64,000 bases of DNA from Herbidospora yilanensis (GTDB taxonomy: Bacteria > Actinomycetota > Actinomycetes > Streptosporangiales > Streptosporangiaceae): contig NZ_BBXE01000018.1 of assembly GCF_001570565.1 (NCBI RefSeq), positions 1 through 64,000 of the forward strand, written 5' to 3'. The notes under the pieces were generated by a model. The model was not told where the DNA came from and made no database searches. It saw only the letters and a list, made by a program, of their open reading frames with translations. A program made the translations under genes and the position numbers. Positions within the stretch are counted from its first letter, which is position 1. Every line of letters begins with the position of its first letter. Below, piece after piece: positions 16,838 to 26,970 of this stretch.

Positions 16838-18027
16838 ACACGCGAGACATGATCGAGCTGGCCGAGAGCCGGAGCGCGCACAACTACCACCCGCTGCCCG
16901 TGGTGATCGCCTCCGCCGAGGGCGCCTGGGTCACCGACGTCGAGGGCAAGCGCTATCTCGACTGCCTGGCCGGATATTCGTCGCTGAACTTCGGCCACGG
17001 CAACCCGGTGATCCTGGCGGCGGCCCACGCCCAGCTCGACCGGGTCACCCTGACCAGCCGCGCCTTCTTCAACGACCGGTTCGGCGCGTTCGCGGCCGGG
17101 CTGGCGGAGTTGTGCGGCAAGGACATGATCCTGCCGATGAACACCGGCGCCGAGGCCGTGGAGACCGCGATCAAGGTCGCCCGCAAGTGGGGCCGCGACG
17201 TGAAGGGCGTCACCGAGCCCAACATCGTCGTGATGGAGGACAACTTCCACGGCCGCACCACCACGATCGTCAGCTTCTCCACCGACCCCGACGCGCACGA
17301 CGGCTTCGGCCCGTACACGCCCGGGTTCCGGGTCGTGAAGTACGGCTCCGCCGACGCGATCGCCGACGCGATCGACGAGAACACCGTGGCCGTGCTGCTG
17401 GAGCCGATCCAGGGCGAGGCCGGGGTGCTGGTCCCGCCGGACGGCTACCTCCGCCAGGTCAGGGAGCTCTGCACCGAGCGCGGCATCCTCATGATCGCCG
17501 ACGAGATCCAGTCGGGCCTGGGCCGCACCGGCGGCACCTTCGCCTGCGACCACGAGAACGTGGTCCCGGACATGTACGTCCTGGGCAAGGCGCTGGGCGG
17601 CGGCGTCGTCCCGGTGAGCGCGGTCGCGGCCGACGCCGACGTGCTGGGCGTGATCAAGCCAGGTCAGCACGGGTCGACGTTCGGCGGCAACCCGCTGGCC
17701 TGCGCGGTCGGCGAGACCGTGGTCAACCTGCTGAAGACCGGCGAATACCAGGCCCGCGCCCGCGAGCTCGAATCGGTCCTGTTCGAGGGCCTGCGGGCGC
17801 TGCCGGGCGTCACCGCCGTACGCGGCCGGGGCCTGTGGGCGGGGGTCGACATCGACCCGTCGCTGGCCACCGGCCGGCAGGTGTGCGAGCGCCTGATGGC
17901 ACGCGGCGTGCTGGCCAAGGACACCCACGGGAGCACGATCCGGCTGGCCCCGCCCCTGGTGGTCGAGGCCCGCGAGATCGAGTGGGCGCTGGCGCGATTG
18001 GAGGCGGTGCTCACCGGATCGGAGTGA
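16834..18027 (+). CDS. rocD: Ornithine aminotransferase
   Basis: 397-residue PLP-dependent class III aminotransferase that converts ornithine plus 2-oxoglutarate to glutamate semialdehyde and glutamate. Visible: AHNYHPLPVVI, DCLAGYSSLNFGHGNP, MNTGAEAVETAIK, LLEPIQGEAGV, IADEIQSGLGRTG, and YVLGKALGGGVVP with the PLP lysine. Length matches the family. The TTG start at 16834 is preferred: GGAG lies 7 nt upstream and it overlaps the previous stop by TTGA. ATG 16849 is the alternative. The operon with the guanidino hydrolase forms an arginine-to-proline/glutamate route. Its last 17 bp overlap the convergent PhoD gene. Confidence 0.95.
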   Translation: MNTRDMIELAESRSAHNYHPLPVVIASAEGAWVTDVEGKRYLDCLAGYSSLNFGHGNPVILAAAHAQLDRVTLTSRAFFNDRFGAFAAGLAELCGKDMILPMNTGAEAVETAIKVARKWGRDVKGVTEPNIVVMEDNFHGRTTTIVSFSTDPDAHDGFGPYTPGFRVVKYGSADAIADAIDENTVAVLLEPIQGEAGVLVPPDGYLRQVRELCTERGILMIADEIQSGLGRTGGTFACDHENVVPDMYVLGKALGGGVVPVSAVAADADVLGVIKPGQHGSTFGGNPLACAVGETVVNLLKTGEYQARARELESVLFEGLRALPGVTAVRGRGLWAGVDIDPSLATGRQVCERLMARGVLAKDTHGSTIRLAPPLVVEAREIEWALARLEAVLTGSE

Positions 18028-19579
18028 GCTCCACCCGGGAGACCTCCTTGAGTTTCGGCGGGTCGTCGAGGACGGTCGGCGTCTCCCACCGGACCACGTG
18101 CCTGCCGTCCTCGTGAGTGAGGGTGGCCAGCGCGTTGGGAAACCAGGGGCCGTCGGTGATGCGCCACTTCACCGGCGGCCTCGGGAGCTTGGCCGTCTTG
18201 GCGATCAGGCCGCCGATCACCGTGGCCACCCCGAACTGGGCGATCACGTTGGCCAGGCGCAGGGTGCGGCTGAGCGGGTTGCGGATCGGCGAGCAGACGA
18301 GCTGGTAGATCGGCAGCCCCCTGACCCGGGCGACGTAGGAGTAGTGCACGTCGCCCGACAGCAGCATGACCGTGGTGCCCGAGGCGGCCAGCATCGTCAG
18401 CAGGCGGTCGAAGGAGCGCCGGAAGGCCGCCCAGTGTTCCAGGTCGACGGCCTGCCGGGCCTTCTCCATGAACCGGGCCACCGTCTTGCCCCAGGCCCCG
18501 TCGCACAGGGCCTCGTTCCAGGTCTCGATGTGGTGGATGCCGGCCGGGAGCAGGATCGGCACCGACGACCCGACCAGCACCCGCGCGGGCGGGTCGGCCA
18601 GCGCCTCCTCCAGCCACGCCCATTCGGTCGCGTCGAGCATCGACCGCTCGCGCGGCTCCAGATGGCGGGCGCACCGCGAGTCGAGCATGATCAGCCGGGT
18701 GTCGCCGAAGTCGCGCGCGTAGCTCCACCGGCTGGTCGACGGGTCGGCGTCGGCCTGCCGGGCGAACGCGTCGAGCACCGCCGCGCCGTCGCCCTCGCCC
18801 GCCCGGATCTTCGTGTAGACCTCGTCGGCGGCCCGTTCGGCCGGGGACAGGTTGCCCAGGTGCTGGTAGACCCAGTAGGCCCCCAGCCCGGCCACGACCC
18901 GGCGCGGCCACCAGGACACCTGGGCCATCTGGGCCCGCCAGTCCTTGCTGGTGTTCCAGTCGTCGCGCAGGTCGTGGTCGTCGAAGATCATGGTGGTCGG
19001 CACGGTCGAGAGCAGCCACCGGATCTCCGGGTCGTTCCACGCCTGGCGGTAGAGCTCGGCGTACTCCTCGAAGTCGGCGATCTCGCCGACGGGCTCCTGG
19101 TCGCCCCGGCGGGCCTTTATGTAGTCGAGCATCTCCCGTGACGGCTCGTCGGCGTACACCTGGTCGCCGAGCATGATGAGCAGGTCGGGGAGCTCGTCGT
19201 GGACGGTCAGGGCGTGCCCGAAGGCGAAGAGGGTGTCGACGCCGTGGGTGATCGTGTGGGGCGTGTCGTGGGGGACGCTGGTCCGGCACGAGCCGAAGAC
19301 GACCTTGTTCAGCCGGTCGACGGGACGGATGACGCTGGGGTCCATCGTCTCCAGCGGCCACACCGCCTCGTCGCCGAGGTGGATCTGGTAGGGGACGGGT
19401 TCGCTCACCGGGACGTCCACTATCGCGTAGTGGTGCCCGTGCACCGTGAAGGTGCGTTCTGTTGACTGTTCGGCGCCCGCAGTGACGGTGACCGCGCAGG
19501 GGTCGCTGGTCTCCACCCAGATGGACGCGGTGGTCGCGTCGACGTGGCGGAGGAGGGGGCCGATCACTAGTTGTGCCAC
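18011..19579 (-). CDS. PhoD-like metallophosphatase
   Basis: 522-residue PhoD-family phosphodiesterase/phosphatase. An N-terminal beta domain (LLRHVDATTASIWVET) is followed by the catalytic domain: VVFGSCRTS, LIMLGDQVYAD, MIFDDHDLRDDWN, and MLLSGDVHYSYVA near residue 400. These match the Asp/His metal-binding blocks. No twin-arginine signal is visible, unlike secreted PhoD, so this is probably a cytoplasmic variant. GTG 19579 is the likely start, with AGGAG immediately before it; the spacing is very short and a second in-frame GTG lies 12 nt downstream. It is the third gene of the SRPBCC-epimerase operon (17-bp gap). Confidence 0.85.
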   Translation of the reverse strand: MAQLVIGPLLRHVDATTASIWVETSDPCAVTVTAGAEQSTERTFTVHGHHYAIVDVPVSEPVPYQIHLGDEAVWPLETMDPSVIRPVDRLNKVVFGSCRTSVPHDTPHTITHGVDTLFAFGHALTVHDELPDLLIMLGDQVYADEPSREMLDYIKARRGDQEPVGEIADFEEYAELYRQAWNDPEIRWLLSTVPTTMIFDDHDLRDDWNTSKDWRAQMAQVSWWPRRVVAGLGAYWVYQHLGNLSPAERAADEVYTKIRAGEGDGAAVLDAFARQADADPSTSRWSYARDFGDTRLIMLDSRCARHLEPRERSMLDATEWAWLEEALADPPARVLVGSSVPILLPAGIHHIETWNEALCDGAWGKTVARFMEKARQAVDLEHWAAFRRSFDRLLTMLAASGTTVMLLSGDVHYSYVARVRGLPIYQLVCSPIRNPLSRTLRLANVIAQFGVATVIGGLIAKTAKLPRPPVKWRITDGPWFPNALATLTHEDGRHVVRWETPTVLDDPPKLKEVSRVELTPIR

Positions 19580-19591
19580 TCTCCTAGTGAT
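19563..19591 (-). promoter_or_regulatory. Inverted repeat enclosing the PhoD start codon
   Basis: ATCACTAG (19563-19570) and CTAGTGAT (19584-19591) are a perfect 8-bp inverted repeat. In the minus-strand mRNA the arms would pair with a 13-nt loop holding most of the AGGAG and the GTG start. This could modulate translation of the third gene in the operon. It is seen directly; the function is inference. Confidence 0.35.
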
Positions 19592-19596
19592 ACCGC

Positions 19597-20493
19597 TTAT
19601 CTCGGGATGGATGCCACCAGGGCCTCGTCGATCGGCGTCGGCGTCATCCCGAAGGTCTTCTCGAAGTCGCCGGAGTCCAGCAGGAACGGCGCCTCGAACT
19701 GGTAGAGGGTCTCCCGCAGCTCCTTCATCTTCGGCGAGGCCCAGCCCATGGCGTGGAAGACCGCCCGCGGCACCCGCACGATCCGGGGCCGCCGGGCGCC
19801 CGCGAGCGCGGCCGACCGTTCGGCGACCTCGCGGAAGGTCAGCGCCTCGGAGGTCGGCACGTGCCAGGGCCGCCCCCAGGCCCGTTCGTCGGCGCCGGCG
19901 ATCACCAGGGCGCGGGCGACGTCGGGCAGGTAGGTCCACGAGTGCGGGACGCCGGGGTCGCTCAGCACGACCACGGGCCGGTTCTCGGCGGCGGGGCGGA
20001 TGACCTGGGTGGTCAGGTAGGCCTCCCCGGTCGAGCCGGGTCCGAAGTAGTCGGAGCCGCGGATCTCGGTGGTCCTGATCCCGGCGGCCAGCGCCCCCTC
20101 CCACATCTCGGCCCGCACCCGCCCCTTGACGTGGGTGGCGGCCAGCGGGAGGTCTTCGGTCATGGGGCCGGAGACGGGGCCGTAGGCGTAGAGGTTCCCG
20201 AGGATCACCAGCACCGCGCCGGTCTCCCGGGCGGCGCGCACCATCGCGGCGTGCATCGGCGGCCAGTCGAGCGGCCAGCGGTGATAGGGCGGGTTGACGC
20301 AGTTGTAGATCACGTCGGCCCCGTCGCAGGCCCGCAGCAGCGCCTCGGCGTCGGCCGCGCTGGCGGCGATCTTCACGGCCCCGGCGGCGCCCGACCCCGA
20401 CCGCGAGACCTGGACGACCTGGTGCCCCTCGGCCAGCAGCAGCTCGGCGAGCTGACCGCCGACCTGGCCGGCCCCGATGACGACGTGTCTCAT
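19597..20493 (-). CDS. NAD(P)-dependent epimerase/dehydratase family protein
   Basis: 298-residue atypical short-chain dehydrogenase. The N-terminal Rossmann motif is VVIGAGQVGGQLAELLL, with DVIYNCVNPPYHRW near residue 65, LVILGNLYAYG near 105 (Tyr of the active-site region), and TEIRGSDYFGPG. The nucleotide-binding loop is GAGQVGG rather than the usual GxxGxxG. It overlaps the SRPBCC gene stop by ATGA. Substrate unknown; similar proteins act on small nucleoside-sugar or ketone substrates. Confidence 0.85.
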   Translation of the reverse strand: MRHVVIGAGQVGGQLAELLLAEGHQVVQVSRSGSGAAGAVKIAASAADAEALLRACDGADVIYNCVNPPYHRWPLDWPPMHAAMVRAARETGAVLVILGNLYAYGPVSGPMTEDLPLAATHVKGRVRAEMWEGALAAGIRTTEIRGSDYFGPGSTGEAYLTTQVIRPAAENRPVVVLSDPGVPHSWTYLPDVARALVIAGADERAWGRPWHVPTSEALTFREVAERSAALAGARRPRIVRVPRAVFHAMGWASPKMKELRETLYQFEAPFLLDSGDFEKTFGMTPTPIDEALVASIPR

Positions 20494-20930
20494 TTCTCGG
20501 CCTCCTTCTTGATCGCGCTGAGGAAACGTTCGTGTCCGGCGCGCAGCTTCGCGGCCGGGTAGAGCAGCCCGGCCAGCGGCCCGGCGAGGGATTCGGAGAT
20601 GGTCAGGCGGGTGCGCCCGCCGGGCAGCGGCTCGACGACGTTGCGGTCGACCGCCTTGTAGACGCCGAGCGCCACCCCGCTCCAGGTGAGCTCGCGGCCC
20701 TCGGTCACGACGGCGAACCGGGAGCGGATCCGGACGCCGCCCAGCCGCCACCGGTACCGCTCGCCCGGGGTGATCTCCCCCAGTTCGAGCACCCGGTGCT
20801 CGGGCCACCAGCGCCGCCAGCCGCGCAGGTCGGACAGCAGCGCCCAGACCTCGGCGGGGGGAACGTCGATCTCGATCGAGGAGGTGTTCCGCACCGGAGC
20901 GTGCGCCTCGAAGCTCTGCAGGTCTCTCAT
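20490..20930 (-). CDS. SRPBCC/polyketide-cyclase-like protein
   Basis: 146-residue START-like fold protein (SIEIDVPPAEVWALLSDL, WWPEHRVLELGEITPGERY, NVVEPLPGGRTRLTISE). Such proteins bind hydrophobic ligands. It is the first gene of the SRPBCC-epimerase-PhoD operon, with its ATG directly abutting the first TetR-type palindrome, so the operon is probably repressed by the divergent TetR protein. Confidence 0.85.
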   Translation of the reverse strand: MRDLQSFEAHAPVRNTSSIEIDVPPAEVWALLSDLRGWRRWWPEHRVLELGEITPGERYRWRLGGVRIRSRFAVVTEGRELTWSGVALGVYKAVDRNVVEPLPGGRTRLTISESLAGPLAGLLYPAAKLRAGHERFLSAIKKEAEK

Positions 20931-20979
20931 GAGAGCAATGCTCTCTCTTTAGAGCATCGCTCGTCAAGAGCACTGCTCT
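20931..20979. promoter_or_regulatory. Two TetR-type operator palindromes
   Basis: GAGAGCAATGCTCTC (20931-20945) is a perfect 15-bp palindrome around one central base. AGAGCACTGCTCT (20967-20979) repeats its core as a 13-bp palindrome. A third half-site AGAGCA with GCTC lies between (20951-20962). The centres are 35 bp apart. They fill the 82-bp gap between the divergent SRPBCC and TetR genes, which is the expected place for autoregulated TetR operators. Confidence 0.75.
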
Positions 20980-21012
20980 CTTTTCTGTACGCCGCTCTGT
21001 TACGCTGCGGAG

Positions 21013-21681
21013 ATGAGCGCAGCCAAGACCGCGCGGGAACGCGTGCGGGCCGAGATGGTCCGCGAGATCACCGACATCGCCCGCACCCACCTGGCCAGGG
21101 ACGGCGCGGCCGGGTTGTCGCTACGGGCGATCGCCCGCGAGATGGGCATGGCGTCGTCGGCGATCCACCGCTACTTCCCGACCAAGGACGACCTGCTCAC
21201 CGCCCTGATCATCGACGGCTACAACGCCCTCGGCGACGCGGCCGAGGCGTCCCAGCGCGACCAGGACCCCACCGGCCGCTGGCTGGCCCTCTGCCACGCC
21301 GTCCGCGACTTCGCGCTCGGCCGCCCCCACGAGTACGCCCTGCTCTACGGCTCCCCCGTGCCCGGATACCGGGCTCCGGCCGACACCGTCGGCCCCGCCC
21401 TGCGGACGACCCTCGTCTGCGGGCGGATCATCGCCGACGCCGGCCCGACGCCGCCCGACCCCACCCCGCCGCCGGCCCTGCTCGCCCCCGACGTCGAGGC
21501 CCTCCGGCAGGTCATGCCCGGCGTCTCCGACGTCGCGGTCACCCGTGCGGTCACCGCGTGGACGGCCCTGTTCGGCGCGGTCAGCTTCGAGTTGTTCGGC
21601 CAGTTCGACAACACGATCACGCACCGCCGCGAGTTCTTCGACCACGGCATGCGGTCGCTCGCGAGATACCTCGGTTTGTAA
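21013..21681 (+). CDS. TetR/AcrR-family regulator
   Basis: 222-residue repressor. The N-terminal HTH runs LSLRAIAREMGMASSAIHRY, then FPTKDDLLTALI (about residues 35-65). A C-terminal ligand and dimerisation domain follows (TAWTALFGAVSFELFGQFDN). It is divergent from the SRPBCC operon across the paired palindromes. The ligand cannot be deduced; Pro-rich linker PTPPDPTPPP near residue 145. Confidence 0.9.
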   Translation: MSAAKTARERVRAEMVREITDIARTHLARDGAAGLSLRAIAREMGMASSAIHRYFPTKDDLLTALIIDGYNALGDAAEASQRDQDPTGRWLALCHAVRDFALGRPHEYALLYGSPVPGYRAPADTVGPALRTTLVCGRIIADAGPTPPDPTPPPALLAPDVEALRQVMPGVSDVAVTRAVTAWTALFGAVSFELFGQFDNTITHRREFFDHGMRSLARYLGL

Positions 21682-21743
21682 CACCCCGTTCACGATCAGT
21701 GACAAAACCGGTGCGATAGTGGACACCAGGCTCCGCGAAAACA

Positions 21744-21774
21744 CGGCGACATGCCCCTAAACGGGACATCGCCG
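21744..21774 (+). terminator. Hairpin after the TetR gene
   Basis: CGGCGACATGCCC and GGGACATCGCCG form an imperfect stem (outer CGGCGA/TCGCCG perfect, one mismatch and one bulge inside) with a short CTAAAC loop, 63 bp after the tetR stop. There is no T-tract, so termination or a leader role for the next gene are both possible. Confidence 0.4.
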
Positions 21775-21849
21775 TGATCCAACTTCACGACAATGGTGGA
21801 CATCACCCGTCAATGGCGACGGCTGATCGATCCGAGAGGCACCACCACT

Positions 21850-22821
21850 ATGACCGTCACGGAAATCCCGACAGCGCCGTCGGCCCCGCTGGCCTCCGCC
21901 CAGCACCACCTCGCCGAGGCCGCCCGTTTCCTCGCCCTCGACGAGGGCCTGCACCACCTGCTCGCCACGCCCCGCCGATCGCTGACCGTCTCGGTCCCGG
22001 TCCGCCGCGAAGACGGCCGGATCGAGGTGATCGAGGGCTACCGGGTCCAGCACAACCTGTCGCGCGGCCCTGCCAAGGGCGGCGTCCGGTTCCATCCCGC
22101 CACCGACCTCGGCGAGGTCACCGCCCTGGCCATGGGCCTGACCTGGAAGTGCGCCCTGGCCGGGCTGCCCTACGGCGGCGCGAAGGGCGGCGTGGCCGTC
22201 GACCCGGCCGTGCTGACCGAGCGGGAGCTCGACCGGCTGACCCGCCGCTACACCCACGAGATCCAGCCGCTGGCGGGCCGCGACATCCCGCTCACCTCCG
22301 CGCGGCCCGACCTGGCCGAGGCCGTGGCGCTCGGCGTGCGGGTGCTGCTCGGCCCCGGCGGGGGCCGCACGGTCGCCGTCCACGGGTCGGGCGCGGTCGC
22401 GGCCATGGTGACCGCCAAGCTGGCCGAGGCCCGGTTCACGGTCGCCGGCGGCGGGCTGGGCGCCGACGCCGACGTGCTGGTGCTCACCACCGGCACGATC
22501 ACCGCCCACAACGCCACGGAGGTCCGGGCCGGGACGGTCGTCGAGGCCGCCAACGGCCCGATCACCCCGGCGGCCGACCAGATCCTGGCCGGTCGGGGCT
22601 GCGTGGTCGTGCCCGACCTGCTCGGGAACGCCGGCGGCGTGATCGCCTCCCACAGCGAATGGACGGTCGGCGATCTCGACTCCCGGCTGCGCGAACACCT
22701 GGAGCCCGCCTACCGGCAGGTCGCGGCGTTGTCACGCGACAAGGGCCTGACCCTGCGCCAGGCCGCCCACGTGATCGCCGTCGGCAGGGTGGCGGCCGCC
22801 TGCCGGTCGAGAAGCCGCTGA
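21850..22821 (+). CDS. Compact Glu/Leu/Phe/Val dehydrogenase-like protein
   Basis: 323-residue relative of glutamate dehydrogenase; normal members are about 415. The substrate domain is well kept: YRVQHNLSRGPAKGGVRFHP, then AMGLTWKCALAGLPYGGAKGGV with both active-site lysine positions. After EIQPLAGRDIP the segment that normally carries the catalytic Asp (PAPDVxT) and the ALGGSxGRxxATG loop is gone. The Rossmann fold is shortened between AVHGSGAVAAM and DADVLVLTT. The C-terminal blocks EAANGPITPAADQIL and VVPDLLGNAGGVIASHSEW are intact. All losses are in frame. Probably inactive as a classical GDH or altered. ATG 21850 follows GAGAGG at an 11-nt spacing. Confidence 0.8.
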   Translation: MTVTEIPTAPSAPLASAQHHLAEAARFLALDEGLHHLLATPRRSLTVSVPVRREDGRIEVIEGYRVQHNLSRGPAKGGVRFHPATDLGEVTALAMGLTWKCALAGLPYGGAKGGVAVDPAVLTERELDRLTRRYTHEIQPLAGRDIPLTSARPDLAEAVALGVRVLLGPGGGRTVAVHGSGAVAAMVTAKLAEARFTVAGGGLGADADVLVLTTGTITAHNATEVRAGTVVEAANGPITPAADQILAGRGCVVVPDLLGNAGGVIASHSEWTVGDLDSRLREHLEPAYRQVAALSRDKGLTLRQAAHVIAVGRVAAACRSRSR

Positions 22822-22827
22822 CCGGGT

Positions 22828-23721
22828 CTACCGGCCGACCTCGTCGACGATCCGCTCGCACAGGCGGTGCGTCTCCAGCGCGTCGCCCGCGTCGAGCAGC
22901 CTGCCCTCGCCGACCGCCTCAAGGAAGGCGAGGCAGGCCCCGCGGAACCCGCGCTGCGTGCCGACGGGGACCCAGTCGGGACGCCGTCTCCGCACCTCGC
23001 CGCCTGCGGTGAAGGCGACCTCCTCGCCGAGGTCGAGCACCTTGCGCTTCTCGCCCCGGCCGATGACCTCGCAGGTCTCCTCGGTCTGGCCGCTCACCCG
23101 GGACATGATCCCGAGGGCGGTGAACCCGTCGCCGGACAGTTCGAGCACGACGTGCTCCAGCAGGCCGCCGGTCTTCCGGAACCGCACCGACGTCGCGGTG
23201 ACCTCGCCCGGGGCCAGGAACCGGAGCGTGTCGGCGACGTGGATGAAGTCGTCGTACACCATCGTGCGCGGGTCTTCCGGCCGGGTGTTCCGGTTCTTCT
23301 GGAGGACGACCAGGTCGCGCGGGAGTTCCAGGAGGGCGGTGAGGCCGGGGGCGTGGCGCCGGTTGAAGCCGACCATGAGCGGCACCCCGCGCTCGCGCGC
23401 CAGCTCCACGAGCCGTTCGCAGTCCTCCAGCCGGTAGGCGAGCGGCTTGTCGACGAAGACCGGCACCCCCGCCTCCAGCAGCTCGGTCACGATCGCCGGG
23501 TGGGCCTCGGTGGCGGTGTGCACGAACGCCGCGTCGGCTCCCCCGCCGACGACCTCGGCCACCGAGGTGTGCCGCCGGGTCACCCGGTAGGCGTCGCCCA
23601 GCTCGCGCAGCGTCTCGGGGTTCCGGGTGCAGAGGATCAGCTCGGCCCCCTCGACGGCGCCGAGCACCGGCAGGTACGCCTTCCGGGCGATGTCGCCCAG
23701 ACCGATCACCGCGATCCTCAT
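22828..23721 (-). CDS. Gfo/Idh/MocA-family oxidoreductase
   Basis: 297-residue NAD(P)-dependent oxidoreductase: Rossmann IAVIGLGDIARKAYLPVL at the N-terminus, FVDKPLAYRLEDCERLVELA with the EKP-type lysine near residue 93, and VGFNRRHAP. The C-terminal domain is slightly short. Substrates of the family are sugars, inositols or imines; not determinable here. It converges with the GDH-like gene (6-bp gap) and diverges from the FAD oxidoreductase gene across 70 bp. Confidence 0.88.
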   Translation of the reverse strand: MRIAVIGLGDIARKAYLPVLGAVEGAELILCTRNPETLRELGDAYRVTRRHTSVAEVVGGGADAAFVHTATEAHPAIVTELLEAGVPVFVDKPLAYRLEDCERLVELARERGVPLMVGFNRRHAPGLTALLELPRDLVVLQKNRNTRPEDPRTMVYDDFIHVADTLRFLAPGEVTATSVRFRKTGGLLEHVVLELSGDGFTALGIMSRVSGQTEETCEVIGRGEKRKVLDLGEEVAFTAGGEVRRRRPDWVPVGTQRGFRGACLAFLEAVGEGRLLDAGDALETHRLCERIVDEVGR

Positions 23722-23791
23722 GGCCCGAAGGTTACCCTCCGGAAACCGGCGGGCCACATGGGGGCAATGCGGCAAGTGTTCACTTCCCGCC

Positions 23792-24928
23792 ATGAGCTCA
23801 CACGCCGTGGTGATCATCGGGGGTGGGCTGGAAGGCCTGTCGATCGCCGCCGCGCTGACCGCCCGAGGGCAACGCGACGTGCTCGTCCTGGAGCGCCGGA
23901 CCACCGGCTCGGGCGGCACCGCCAAGTCGAGCGGGCTGGTCCGGTGCCACTACGAGTGCGCCACCCTGACCGCGATGGCCTGGGAGGGCATCGGCTTCTT
24001 CGAACGCCACCCCGGCCTCGGCTTCCGGCAGACCGGTCACATCGTGGGCGTCGGCGAGGAGTCGGCCGCCGCGCTGCGCGCCAACGTGGCCCGCCGCCAG
24101 GACCTCGGCGTCGACGTCGCGACGGTCACCCACGACGACGTGGCGGCTCTGTGGCCCGGCCTGGAGACCAAGGACTTCGCCGCCTTCGCCTTCGAACCCC
24201 GCGGCGGCCACGGCGACCCGGTCGCGACCTGCCGCCACTTCGCCGTCGCGGCCCAGCGCGGCGGCGCCCGCATCCTGGAGCACACCAGGGTCGCCGCCCT
24301 CCTGGGCGACTCCTCCTCGATCGCGGGTGTACGCCTGGCCGACGGCCGCGTCGTCGGCGCGCGCGCCGTGATCGTCGCCGCCGGAGCCTGGACCGCCGAC
24401 CTGGTGGCCCCCCTCGGCGTCACCCTGCCCGTCGGCGCGATGCGCGAGCCCATCGTGATCGCCGCCCCCGGCGCCCCCGTCGGCCCCGTCCCCGCCTTCA
24501 CCGACCTGGTCGGCATGCAGTACGTCCGCCACGATAACAACGGCCGCCTGCTCATCGGCTCCCACACGGGCGCCGAGCTCACCACCCCCGACGGCTACCT
24601 CAACAAGGCCACCGACGTGGAGCTCGAACGCGCGGCGGCCAGGTTCACCACCCGCTTCCCCGCCTTCCCCGACGTCGTCTTCCCGCGGTCCTACGCGGCC
24701 TGCTACGACATCACGCCCGACCTCGCCCCGCTCGTCGGCCCGGCGGGGCCCGAAGGGCTCTACGTGGCGGCCGGCTTCGGCGGCCACGGCTTCGCGATCT
24801 CCCCGGCGGTGGGCCGGATGGCGGCGGAGATGGTCCTCGGTCAGTCCGCGCCCCCGCCGGACCTCTCCCCGAGCCGGTTCACGGCACCGCCGGGACGTCT
24901 CCCCGGGCCGGCCGGCTCTCTGTCGTGA
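23792..24928 (+). CDS. FAD-dependent oxidoreductase (DAO / sarcosine-oxidase-like)
   Basis: 378-residue flavoenzyme. The N-terminal FAD-binding fold is AVVIIGGGLEGLSIAAALTA, with VLERRTTGSGGTAKSSG near residue 33, VIVAAGAWTADLV near 200, and the C-terminal FAD contact YVAAGFGGHGFAISPAVGRM. This is the D-amino-acid oxidase / sarcosine oxidase / glycerol-3-phosphate dehydrogenase clan; oxidation of a secondary or amino-acid amine is likely. ATG 23792 starts just before the Rossmann strand. No operon partner in the same direction. Confidence 0.88.
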   Translation: MSSHAVVIIGGGLEGLSIAAALTARGQRDVLVLERRTTGSGGTAKSSGLVRCHYECATLTAMAWEGIGFFERHPGLGFRQTGHIVGVGEESAAALRANVARRQDLGVDVATVTHDDVAALWPGLETKDFAAFAFEPRGGHGDPVATCRHFAVAAQRGGARILEHTRVAALLGDSSSIAGVRLADGRVVGARAVIVAAGAWTADLVAPLGVTLPVGAMREPIVIAAPGAPVGPVPAFTDLVGMQYVRHDNNGRLLIGSHTGAELTTPDGYLNKATDVELERAAARFTTRFPAFPDVVFPRSYAACYDITPDLAPLVGPAGPEGLYVAAGFGGHGFAISPAVGRMAAEMVLGQSAPPPDLSPSRFTAPPGRLPGPAGSLS

Positions 24929-25022
24929 CGGTGGCGGCGTGGCGCGGCCGGTTGGCGCCGGATGCGGCGCGGGCCGGCGGCGGCGGGTGGTGCCGGGGTG
25001 GGCGGAGCCGTGACCGAAAGGA

Positions 25023-25056
25023 GAAAGGCGCGGGATCGACGGACCCCGCGCCTTTC
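25023..25056 (-). terminator. Terminator downstream of leuA
   Basis: GAAAGGCGCGGG and CCCGCGCCTTTC form a perfect 12-bp stem with a 10-nt loop, 7 bp beyond the leuA stop. In the minus direction it is followed by TCTCCTTTCGG. It probably also stops readthrough from the convergent FAD oxidoreductase gene. Confidence 0.8.
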
Positions 25057-25063
25057 GGCGGAC

Positions 25064-26910
<1,847 letters not shown>

Positions 26911-26970
26911 GTCCGAGGCTACCAGAGCCCCCGGAGTGGCCTCCCCGAGAGGACCAATAGAGTGGGGATC

